A DNA stretch of 64,000 nucleotides. Origin: Maridesulfovibrio ferrireducens. GTDB lineage: Bacteria > Desulfobacterota > Desulfovibrionia > Desulfovibrionales > Desulfovibrionaceae. Below, one piece after another: positions 51,436 to 59,600 of the stretch (positions are counted from its first letter, which is position 1; each line of letters opens with the position of its first letter). The stretch lies in contig NZ_JAEINN010000002.1 in the NCBI RefSeq assembly GCF_016342405.1, positions 332,133-396,132 on the forward strand, in the 5' to 3' direction. The position numbers and the translations under genes are program-made. The notes under the pieces are model-generated. The model had not been told where the DNA came from. It ran no database searches and saw only the letters and a list, made by a program, of their open reading frames with translations.

Positions 51436-52240
51436 AATTCACCTCTTTTGCTAAGAGAAGTTGTTCCGCTTCAATAACAGCATCATATGCAAAAAATAGA
51501 GCTTCACGGTCTCCCTTATTTGCACTGTATAAACCTCTCAAAAGCGCAAGTTTGGCAGCTTGAAAGCATCCTTGAACACAACAACTTTGACTTGCGGACA
51601 TAGAGGCAAGAGCTTCAAGTACTGCATCTTTTCTTGTGAGTGGTGCGGAGGCTATCTCCTCGTGTTTTTCAGATACACCACAAAGTCTAGTCTGTTCTTC
51701 TACATATTGAATTGCATAGGTGAGATGTTCGAGTGGAATATCTTTAATACTGTCCACCTGCATAAATTCGTTTAATTCGGACCATGCCGCACGAAAATGG
51801 GAACTCGTAACGTTTTGGTGCTTCGTGCGCACCCATCTGTCTACGAGTTCACGTAAGTTTCGACGATCGTTAGAGGTTGAATCCGTCAAACTCTGCTTTT
51901 CGGCTTTCTGCTCGGCTTGGTAGGAACCTGTTTTGCGGATAGAAGGAAGAACTTCCGAAGTTACCCACTTTTTGAATTTTTTAGCTTCGGGTTTGCGGGA
52001 ACGCAGGATTAAGGAGTAGAGGCCGGATTCGTTGATGATGGTGGCTTTGCTTCCACCATTTCCACTCGGATTACTAATCAGAGTGCGATCATCTTCATCG
52101 ATATATTTGGTTGCGTCACTAGGGTTTTTAAAGCCGAGAGACGCACAAACGTCTTTAGCAACAAACCAAGGATTACCGTCTTTATCTTGAATGACTCGAA
52201 TTTCAGATTGACCGAACTGGAAGGGAATAATGTTACTCAT
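51428..52240 (-). CDS. BRO-N domain antirepressor
   Basis: 270 residues. The BRO-N domain spans about 5-112: EIRVIQDKDGNPWFVAKDVC, GFKNPSDATKYID, TIINESGLYSLILRSRKPEA and FKKWVTSEVLPSIRKTGSY. The C-terminal 150 residues are helical and unusual, with Ser/Cys-rich SMSASQSCCVQGC. Antirepressors of this type inactivate phage repressors. It forms an antisense operon with a ribbon-helix-helix gene upstream. Confidence 0.9.
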   Translation of the reverse strand: MSNIIPFQFGQSEIRVIQDKDGNPWFVAKDVCASLGFKNPSDATKYIDEDDRTLISNPSGNGGSKATIINESGLYSLILRSRKPEAKKFKKWVTSEVLPSIRKTGSYQAEQKAEKQSLTDSTSNDRRNLRELVDRWVRTKHQNVTSSHFRAAWSELNEFMQVDSIKDIPLEHLTYAIQYVEEQTRLCGVSEKHEEIASAPLTRKDAVLEALASMSASQSCCVQGCFQAAKLALLRGLYSANKGDREALFFAYDAVIEAEQLLLAKEVNCG

Positions 52241-52674
52241 TGTTCCGTCTCCCGTGTCTGAGAATTATCAATATTTTCTGCGGCAGTTCTTACTTGACGA
52301 CAAAGAAGATCAATAAGGTTTGCATCGCCTTCCCGGTTGGTTCTCCGGTAAGTTTCCACCAGTATATCCATACTGGCAACGGCTGAGTAAATGATTTGAA
52401 CGGGATCGCCTGAAAAGTCTTTGGCGGGGTTGATGTTATTTTCATGGAAAAGCCCCTTGTGCAAGGTGGAAAGGGCTATGTTGATTTTATCTTCAACATT
52501 TTCGCATAAGCCTTCTATTAAAAGGACCATTGCAGGGTTCTTTTCTTGATCTACCACTTCTGAAAGAGCGGAAAAAAGATCGTGACATGCCCGCATGTTG
52601 TTTTCAACTGTGCGGTAAAGGATTTCTTTCTGATTGCTGGCCGTGCTTCTTTCGTGTAAATTGTTCTGATCCAT
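52237..52674 (-). CDS. Phage protein of unknown function, upstream of antirepressor
   Basis: 145 residues, helical; the stop overlaps the BRO gene start (ATGA). Conserved-looking EILYRTVENNMRACHDLFSA and IYSAVASMDILVETYRR. No family recognised. Possibly a modulator of the antirepressor. Confidence 0.65.
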   Translation of the reverse strand: MDQNNLHERSTASNQKEILYRTVENNMRACHDLFSALSEVVDQEKNPAMVLLIEGLCENVEDKINIALSTLHKGLFHENNINPAKDFSGDPVQIIYSAVASMDILVETYRRTNREGDANLIDLLCRQVRTAAENIDNSQTRETEQ

Positions 52675-52749
52675 GACTAACCTCCTATTAAGGTTTTTTG
52701 TGGTTAGGCTCGGTTGGGTGCTGTTACACCTTGCCGGGCCGAATTAAAT

Positions 52750-52917
52750 TTACTTCTCTTTTTTCTTCTCTTCGTCTTTTGCTAAAATCCTTTCCATACA
52801 TTCCATAAAAAGCTGTTTTATTGTTACGTCATTTTCCGCAGCGTAAATTTTTAATCGTCTACGAAAGTCCTTATCCAACCGTACTGAGAAGATAACTTCT
52901 CCTTCTCTTTTGCTCAT
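52750..52917 (-). CDS. Arc-like ribbon-helix-helix repressor
   Basis: 55 residues: EGEVIFSVRLDKDFRRRLKI followed by YAAENDVTIKQLFMECMERI, a clear ribbon-helix-helix (beta strand with alternating residues, then two helices) like Arc/Mnt. It is the first gene of the antirepressor operon, so it should control it. Basic tail. It is a natural counterpart of P22 Arc. Confidence 0.78.
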   Translation of the reverse strand: MSKREGEVIFSVRLDKDFRRRLKIYAAENDVTIKQLFMECMERILAKDEEKKKEK

Positions 52918-52957
52918 GTCTGTTTATACTTATGTCAGTACAAAGTGTCAACAAAAA

Positions 52958-52994
52958 AATACCAACCGTCTTTGTTTTTTTGACGATTGGTATT
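52958..52994 (-). terminator. Terminator of the HIRAN/lipoprotein operon
   Basis: AATACCAACCGTC with near-perfect complement; on the minus strand it runs into TTTTTTTG. It separates the two antisense units. Confidence 0.82.
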
Positions 52995-53013
52995 TGCGGA
53001 GAGGTTATTTTGA

Positions 53014-53568
53014 CTATTTGTCGAAAAGATAAATACTTATACTGCACCCATAAGGCCCGTTTGTAGGGTCTCCACATTTGTCTTCATATCCAAGGATATC
53101 AATAATAGAGGCTTGCACATTTGCTCCAGCATCCATTATTATTGCTAATTCCTTTGCCGTTTGAGAGTTTATGTAGCCTAAGACCTGACCTTTTTCTGTT
53201 ACGACCTCAATTGCATTTGGGTCATGTTTATTGTCGGGGTCTCTTATTAAATCAATTTCTGTATATTTTGCTTCTTCACGGTATAGTTTCTTACCGATGC
53301 TTTTTAGATAAGACTGTCGTTTGCCAAATGACACGCCTGCAACTTTTGTATTGAACTCGCTAATAATTTTTGATCTCGGGATTGTTGATTTTGGCTTGTT
53401 ATTACCTCCCCAATTTTCTGGGTTAAAGGGCATAACTTCCCAAAAGTAATAAACACCTGAAACAATTATAACAAGAACGATAAAAAGAATTATTCCAATT
53501 GTGGATATTTTGGACAGTGCTGAAAGAAGTAAAAGCACTCCTATAAGGTAAGCTACGCTGGAAATCAT
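53014..53568 (-). CDS. Membrane-anchored HIRAN-domain protein
   Basis: 184 residues: two N-terminal transmembrane helices (VAYLIGVLLLLSAL and IILFIVLVIIVSGVYYFW), a linker, then a HIRAN domain at about 72-180 (TKVAGVSFGKRQSYLKSIGK, EIDLIRDPDNKHDPNAIEVV, GQVLGYINSQTAKELA). HIRAN domains bind DNA 3' ends, usually in helicases such as HLTF; a membrane-bound version could detect incoming DNA. Coupled (ATGA) to the lipoprotein gene before it. Confidence 0.82.
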   Translation of the reverse strand: MISSVAYLIGVLLLLSALSKISTIGIILFIVLVIIVSGVYYFWEVMPFNPENWGGNNKPKSTIPRSKIISEFNTKVAGVSFGKRQSYLKSIGKKLYREEAKYTEIDLIRDPDNKHDPNAIEVVTEKGQVLGYINSQTAKELAIIMDAGANVQASIIDILGYEDKCGDPTNGPYGCSISIYLFDK

Positions 53569-53939
53569 TTAACGTTCTCCTCATCATCAGGACATATATA
53601 TGATTTGTCATTATAATTAAGTTCTGGAGGATTAAAGCCAGCGTCGTATACTTCTCTAATTGTGCCGTTTTTATCTGATTTAAGACAAATATAGCTATTT
53701 TTGCTGTAACCTTTTGACCTTCCACCAAAACTCATTTTGTGTGCATAAGGGACGCAAATTGTAGCTATTCCGTTTTCACAAATGAGGTGACTTTTATTAA
53801 GGCCAGCATAAGCTAACTTATAGTCTTTCCCTATAAACAATTGGCAATAGGATTCGGCTTGACCATAAAGGGTTACCCCGCATCCGCTAAGCCCTCCTGT
53901 TAATGTAACCACCAATATAATTAAAATTATTTTCTTCAT
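53565..53939 (-). CDS. Phage cargo lipoprotein
   Basis: 124 residues with a strong lipoprotein signal (LILVVTLTGGLSGC). The mature part has five Cys, likely disulfides, and is beta-rich. Encoded within a lysogenic-expression unit with the HIRAN protein; prophage lipoproteins often block superinfection at the cell surface. Function inferred. Confidence 0.75.
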   Translation of the reverse strand: MKKIILIILVVTLTGGLSGCGVTLYGQAESYCQLFIGKDYKLAYAGLNKSHLICENGIATICVPYAHKMSFGGRSKGYSKNSYICLKSDKNGTIREVYDAGFNPPELNYNDKSYICPDDEENVK

Positions 53940-54012
53940 AAAACCTCCATTGTTATGGCGGCTACCAGATACTAGAAATCAAATCAAGTCTCACAAACTG
54001 AAAAGGTGAATC

Positions 54013-54411
54013 ATGTTGAAAGCAAACGTTGATTGTTCCCTTTTGGAATTTGATCAGGTTACAGCAGAACTTAAAGCTTACCTTGAAGATAATTGTGAAA
54101 GCCTTGCTCATCAAATCAAGGACGAAGCAATACGTCTTTGTCCTATTGATGATGGCAAAATGGTGAAAACCATCAAAGTTGCGAAAAATGGTGATGATTA
54201 CCGTGTTGTAGTGCGCGATCCTAAGTCTCATTTGGTTGAATTCGGCCATGTAGTTGAAGATAAAAATGGAAACATTGTTGGCCATGCCCAGCCAAAACCT
54301 TTCTTGAGGCCAGCTCGTGAGAAAGTTATCGGTGAACTTTTGAGAGCCGGAACGAAAGGTATCGACTTTGTTAATTCGTCTGGATTCTTTGGTAATCATT
54401 GGGAAGGATAA
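54013..54411 (+). CDS. HK97 gp10-like tail component
   Basis: 132 residues. The family core is IKDEAIRLCPIDDGKMVKTI, VVRDPKSHLVEFGHVVED and HAQPKPFLRPAREK. It is part of the head-tail joining/tail terminator set. Resumes the late operon after the cargo block. Confidence 0.9.
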   Translation: MLKANVDCSLLEFDQVTAELKAYLEDNCESLAHQIKDEAIRLCPIDDGKMVKTIKVAKNGDDYRVVVRDPKSHLVEFGHVVEDKNGNIVGHAQPKPFLRPAREKVIGELLRAGTKGIDFVNSSGFFGNHWEG

Positions 54412-54419
54412 TTGTTGCT

Positions 54420-54569
54420 ATGCAAAATAAGAAGAGTTACAATAATAAACAACGTTGTCCACATTGCAAAAGGCTACTTTTCGTTGGTGTAGCTTTGAAT
54501 ATAGAAATTAAATGTAAATGTGGTAAATGTATTAAATTTAATAAAAGCGGACCACTGAAAGCCGCATAA
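54420..54569 (+). CDS. Mu Com-like zinc-finger protein
   Basis: 49 residues; AAGGATA ten bases upstream. RCPHCKRLLFVG and IEIKCKCGKCIKF match the Com family (Mu translational activator of mom). No mom-like gene follows in the window, so the target is unknown; it may control the following tail genes. Confidence 0.78.
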   Translation: MQNKKSYNNKQRCPHCKRLLFVGVALNIEIKCKCGKCIKFNKSGPLKAA

Positions 54570-54599
54570 CATTCGCATCGCGAAACTTGAGTCCTGAGA

Positions 54600-54635
54600 G
54601 GGCCTGAAAGCTGGAACAACCCGGCATTCAGGCCC
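54600..54635 (+). terminator. Hairpin between com-like gene and tail completion gene
   Basis: GGGCCTGAA with perfect complement, followed by TTTTGCGTTT; may work as an attenuator, since the late operon continues. Confidence 0.65.
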
Positions 54636-54655
54636 TTTTGCGTTTGGTGGAGTAT

Positions 54656-55054
54656 ATGAAAAGACTTTATAAGGAAATACAGGATAAATTTAATACTGAC
54701 TTAAGCGGGTTTAAAACTGCTGTTGGTCGTCTTTTCTATGCTCACGTTCCACCAGAAACAAAACAGCCTTACGCCATTTTGCATTGTATTAGTGATCTTA
54801 GTGCAGACACATTTACCGAAACTATAAATTCTATTGTTCTTCAATGTGATGTTTATACGGATTCAGATTCTTCCGGCTCATGTCATGACGCATTAAAGAG
54901 TGCCATTTCTTTTTTTACGAAAATCGTTTTTGAACCTGCTGGTTTTGCAAACGTTCGATTTATTAAGGACCGGGTAGAGCATCCCCGGCGTGAACATAAA
55001 CTTTGGCGCGGCTCCGTTGATATTCGGGCAGTCGTCGAACAAACACAGGATTAA
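54656..55054 (+). CDS. DUF3168-like tail completion protein
   Basis: 132 residues from ATG 54656 (GGTGGAG upstream). Pattern: LFYAHVPPETKQPYAILHCI and VLQCDVYTDSDSSGSCHDAL, then a basic beta region (DRVEHPRREHKLWRGSVDI) typical of HK97 gp9-like/DUF3168 proteins. It lies before the tail tube, as expected. Confidence 0.85.
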   Translation: MKRLYKEIQDKFNTDLSGFKTAVGRLFYAHVPPETKQPYAILHCISDLSADTFTETINSIVLQCDVYTDSDSSGSCHDALKSAISFFTKIVFEPAGFANVRFIKDRVEHPRREHKLWRGSVDIRAVVEQTQD

Positions 55055-55059
55055 AAACT

Positions 55060-55764
55060 ATGGGCAATAGACCACAGTATCAATTGGGTGTGGACTGCGC
55101 GGTTGTCTTAAACTGGCGCACTCCAGAAGCGTCTTTTGTTAAAGGACTTAACCGTCTTGGCTTACCTGAAATGAGTCGCGATGCAATTTCTGTAGAAGAA
55201 TTTAGAAGAGATTTTTCTATTGAGTTTACTACTGGCGGTAAATTCGGGCGAGTTACTTTCTCAGGGAATACCATTTTTGGTGATTCTACCGGACAAGACT
55301 TACTTAAGCAGTACCTAGTTGATAATGCCAGAATCACGAATGCTGTCGTAATGCTGGATAAAATAAACTTCATGGCACTTGATCTTGCTCGTGACCCTGA
55401 AGGCTGTTTTCAGGTTTCAAAAGCCTCTCCCGGCGAAGCTGATAAGAACGGTGTTTTTTCTTTTTCTGGTGAGATGGTTTGCGGCGGCAGGGTTGCATAT
55501 TTCACAAAACATATGGTTGCCGACACCATTGCATTTGTTGCCGGTTCTACTGGTGTAAATGACACCGTCACTGACTCAGGTAGTGGTTTTGTGACAGCTG
55601 GTTTTGCGGCTGGACAGACTTTAATCGTCGACGGATCTGCATCAAACAATGGCTATTACATTATCAAAGAAGTTGCCGCCGGCATACTGACTCTTGAAAG
55701 TGAAGGTTTGTTAACCACAGCTGATGCTGGTGTTCTAACTTCTCTCGACGGCGGAAAACTTTAA
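55060..55764 (+). CDS. Major tail tube protein
   Basis: 234 residues. N-terminal 150 residues are the tube domain (beta-rich); residues about 155-234 form an extra domain (GVNDTVTDSGSGFVTAGFAA, then LTLESEGLL) that may decorate the tail surface. Position between DUF3168 and the chaperones confirms the role. Confidence 0.8.
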   Translation: MGNRPQYQLGVDCAVVLNWRTPEASFVKGLNRLGLPEMSRDAISVEEFRRDFSIEFTTGGKFGRVTFSGNTIFGDSTGQDLLKQYLVDNARITNAVVMLDKINFMALDLARDPEGCFQVSKASPGEADKNGVFSFSGEMVCGGRVAYFTKHMVADTIAFVAGSTGVNDTVTDSGSGFVTAGFAAGQTLIVDGSASNNGYYIIKEVAAGILTLESEGLLTTADAGVLTSLDGGKL

Positions 55765-55794
55765 TTCAATCGGGTTAATTCCCAATCGATAAAG

Positions 55795-55827
55795 GGGTAG
55801 GTCGGATTGCTCCTTTCCGACCTACCC
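55795..55827 (+). other. 11-bp hairpin after tail tube gene
   Basis: GGGTAGGTCGG with perfect complement and 11-base loop but no T-run. May stabilise the abundant tail-tube transcript or reduce readthrough. Confidence 0.7.
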
Positions 55828-55841
55828 ACCAAGGAGCAAAC

Positions 55842-56237
55842 ATGAAAGTTTTAATGAACGATTTGAACCCCGGTACAAAATTTTATTTTAACGAAAATAA
55901 GCCAAAAGATGGTTGTATTTACCTACGCAGATTGGATTCTGAAGAAGGAAAACGAATTAATAAAGCATGCACAACTAAAAAGATTGAATACAAAAAAGGT
56001 CAAAGATTCGCCTTTGAAGAGTTTGATGACAGCAAATTTGATCTATTATTTTATGATTATGTGATTGTTAGTTGGGAAGGTCTTGAAGATGAAGACGGAA
56101 CTCCGATCCCTTGCACTGCTAAAAATAAAAAGACTCTCGCAATGAAATCTCTTGTTTTCCAAAAAATACTTGCTGATGCAATGGACAAACTTGAAGAAGC
56201 TCACATTGAACAGGAAGAAGCTACTGAAAAAAACTAA
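55842..56237 (+). CDS. Tail assembly chaperone G
   Basis: 131 residues (AAGGAGC upstream). Standard place of the G chaperone between tail tube and tape measure. It ends in GAA AAA AAC TAA, a perfect -1 slippery site; ribosomes that slip make a G-T fusion of about 257 residues. The protein binds the tape measure during tail assembly. Confidence 0.85.
   Translation: MKVLMNDLNPGTKFYFNENKPKDGCIYLRRLDSEEGKRINKACTTKKIEYKKGQRFAFEEFDDSKFDLLFYDYVIVSWEGLEDEDGTPIPCTAKNKKTLAMKSLVFQKILADAMDKLEEAHIEQEEATEKN
56228..56234 (+). promoter_or_regulatory. Programmed -1 frameshift site A_AAA_AAC
   Basis: The heptamer lies in the proper register, right before the stop of G. In the -1 frame the reading continues without a stop through LIEFARWLACEG into the T frame to 56614. 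No pseudoknot was computed. Confidence 0.88.
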
Positions 56238-56254
56238 TTGAATTCGCACGATGG

Positions 56255-56614
56255 TTGGCTTGCGAGGGCCGTCTGCCGTGCGAAGAGTGCAGACGAGCTT
56301 ATGTCGTCACGACTTGGGACAAAGAGGAAGAAAAAGAGCGCAAAAGTGACGGGCCTCCGTGCTGGGCATGTCGGCCGGAAATTTATCCGGAGAATGAAGA
56401 AGCTGTAGAAATTTATTCCCATTGTTCTGGTCAATGGATTTGCGGCGCAAGCGGAGTTGTAGATTTGAATATAGGGACAGCTCTTCAGGTTATGGATGTT
56501 TTTGAAGTTGACGATAAAAAGAGTTGTTTAATGGGTGTAAAACAAATTGCCCAAGTACAGCTCGCTAAATGGCGAGAAGAAAGGGAAGAACAGGAAAGCA
56601 AAAATGGGCATTAG
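56255..56614 (+). CDS. Tail assembly chaperone T part (made by frameshift)
   Basis: The frame is open from 56234 and has no good start of its own (only TTG 56255, no ribosome-binding site). ARWLACEGRLPCEECRRAY and CWACRPEIYPENEEA show two Cys pairs and the GxLPC pattern usual in T domains. It is expressed as the C-terminal 126 residues of the G-T fusion. It overlaps the tape measure gene by 11 bases. Confidence 0.85.
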   Translation: MACEGRLPCEECRRAYVVTTWDKEEEKERKSDGPPCWACRPEIYPENEEAVEIYSHCSGQWICGASGVVDLNIGTALQVMDVFEVDDKKSCLMGVKQIAQVQLAKWREEREEQESKNGH

Positions 56615-59600
56615 AATTCCGGGCATATATGTAGAGGTTAAGGGGGATTATTCCGCTCTTGATGAAGATATGCGTAAAGCGCGTGCCATTGTTCGCAATG
56701 CATCTTCGGATATGTCTAATTCCATGAACAATGCTCTTGCACCTAAACAAGTCGAATCCAGCGTTAACACTCTTATTCGTAACTTGGGTCATGTTCAGCG
56801 AACAGCAAAGCTTACGGGATCAGAGTTTGATAACCTTGGATTAGATCTTGGTGAACTGCAAAAACATACAGGTCTTTCAGAAAAAGCCTTTGCAAAATTG
56901 CAGGGGCGCATGCTTCAGCAAAAAGCCACACAGCAAGCAGACCGGGCATTAAAATCTATTGCTCGGTCTGCTAATCTTTCCGCTAACGAAACCGCCTTGC
57001 TTCGCTTAAAGATGGGTGATGCTTCCGGCGCCATGCGCGATTTCGGGCGCATAGGGGTTAGTTCTCTCGGGGCTGTTCATTCTCGGGTGTTCTCATTAGG
57101 CACAGCTATCGCGGGTTTAGGGGTTGGGTTGGGTCTAACTCATGCCGTCAACTCTTTTGCTTCTATGGATCGTGGGCTTATTGGAGTTCAGAAAACTACA
57201 AATCTTACAGACAAGGAAATTCAAAAATTAGGGCTTAATATTCAGCAGATAACTACTGAATTGCCTCTTACAACTGAAGAGTTGTTAGGTATTGCTCAAG
57301 CCGCTGGACAGTTGGGGGTTCAAGGTTCCAGTAATATTTTAAAGTTTACTCGTACGGTTGGAATGCTGGGAACTGCTACAGACTTAAAGGGTGATGAAGC
57401 CGCGACTACACTTGCCCGTTTGTTAAATGTTACAGGCGAAACCGCAGATGAAGTAGATGTTTTAGGTTCTGTTATTGTTGCTCTCGGCAATAATATGGCC
57501 ACAACTGAAAGCGAAATTGCTTTTATGGCAACTGAGGTCGGACAAGCAACTTCAACCTTTGGAGTTTCCAGCGCACAAGCGGCTGCTCTTGGTGCTACAT
57601 TAAGATCATTAGGTGTTAGAGCTGAGCTTGGTGGGTCCGCTGTAGGCCGTGTTTTTAGGGCTATTGATGCATCGATTCGTTCAGGTGGTGAGTCTTTAAA
57701 ATATCTTGAAAAAATGACAGGTCAAACCGGGGAACAACTTAAAAGGACATTTGCGACAAATTCAACAACTGTTTTTAAACAGTTTATCGAGGGGCTAGGC
57801 ACAGTCATTAATTCTGGTGGAAGTGCTGCAAGTACTCTCGAAAAATTTGGTTTGAAAGGCGAAGAAATTTTAAAAGTTATGCCTACCTTGGCCCTACGCT
57901 CTGACGAGTTGGGTAAGGCCCTCGGTATTGCTGCCAAGGAGCAGGAAAACGCAACGGCTTTGACACAAGAAGCCTTGAAAGCCGCAACTTCCTTTTCTGC
58001 TCAAATGACTATTGTTTCAAATGAAGTTGATATTGCCGCCGCTGCGATAGGCAAAGAATTAGCGCCTCATATTATCGAAGCTTCTCGTGCTTTTGGTGAT
58101 TTCGTAGAAGGTAGCTCCGGTGATTTTGCTGATTGGGCAAAGAAGTCTGCCGAAGGTATAGAAAGCCTTGCCCCTTTGGTACACACAGTTGGAGATGAAG
58201 CAGGTTATCTTTTTAATGCATTCACTGACATGCCTGTTGAACTACAAGCTGCGGGAGTAATTCCTGCGTTGTTGTTCGGGAAGAAGGGTATAGCTTACAC
58301 TCTTTTAGCTCTCCATGCCGCAGAAAGTGTTTTTAATATGGGGCAAGGTCTTGCCGCCGTCCAGATGGGGCACATGAGTTGGGATGATTTATCATCTATG
58401 GACGGGAAAGAGCTTCAAACCCGCTTAGATCAACTTAAAAAGAATGCGTCCAATATTAACAAGCTGAAAGCGTCACAGAAGAAAGATTTAGAAATCATGT
58501 CTTCGGAAGCTCACCTTTCGGTTGGTAATTCCGGCATATTTGGTGAAGATCTTGCGCACCTTGCAGAATCCCCCTTTATAGGGCCGAAGCAGGTAGAAAA
58601 GGAAATTAAACATAAAGCGGGTTCGTCTGTTGTTGATGACGAAGACAAGTCAACTAAGAAACAACTAAAGACTCGCGAAAAATTCAACCTCGAATATAAT
58701 AAACTTCTGCGTTCCCCATATGATTTTGAAAAAGGTCAGATTCAGAAACAAAAGGAGTTATGGATTGATGCGGGAGTCGATAGAATAAAGGCCGCGAATT
58801 GGGAAACTATTAGTCTTGAAAAATTGGATAAAGAACAGGCAGAGAAGCGGGAAAAGGTTCTTGATCAGTTTAATCAAAAATTTCAGTTAATAACTCTTAG
58901 TAAATACGAGTTTGAAAAAAATCAGATTGCAGCTCAATATAATGTATGGATTAAAGCCGGAGCTGATGAAGTAAAAGCTAAAAAGTGGGCTAATCTTGAA
59001 CTCAAGAAACTTGAACAAAAACACACTAAAGATTTATCTCAAGAAGCTGCTAAACAGATTAAAGAAGAGAAAGAGACCGCGCGTAAAAAGCTTGAAGCTA
59101 GTGACGATTTTTTTGCTGGAATGTATCAAGGCTATCTCGATCTTACAGAGAAAGCTAAGACGTGGGCTCAGCGTGGAATAGAGATTGCTGGAAGCTTTGC
59201 CTCATCATCTAAAGCCGCACTGTCAGACCTAGGTTTCGATGCTCTTACCGGGCAAATGAAATCCTTCTCTAGTTACTGGTCTACTTTTTGGGGCGGTCTT
59301 GCACGATCTATTTCAAATCACTTGGCTGATCTCGCAGTAACCAAAGGTCTTGATATGCTCATGGGGATGGGCGGTGGTTTGTTTGATATGGCTGGTTCGT
59401 TCCTTTCAAATGTCTGGCATACGGGTAATATGCGCCTTGGTGCGGACGAGGTAGCGTCCATTTTGCAAGAAGGTGAAATGGTCGTTCCGGCTCGGCAGGC
59501 GGAAGCTATTCGTCAGTCTGTCGGTTCTGAAGGCATGAGCAAATCAAGTTTTTTTGATTCTGTTGTTGATCGTGTATCGGTTGGAAACAGTTCTGTTTTT

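Noticed and set aside
58996..59181. Small Lys/Leu-rich frame within the tape measure gene
   Set aside because: Out-of-frame reading of the coiled-coil region; internal to a strongly supported gene.
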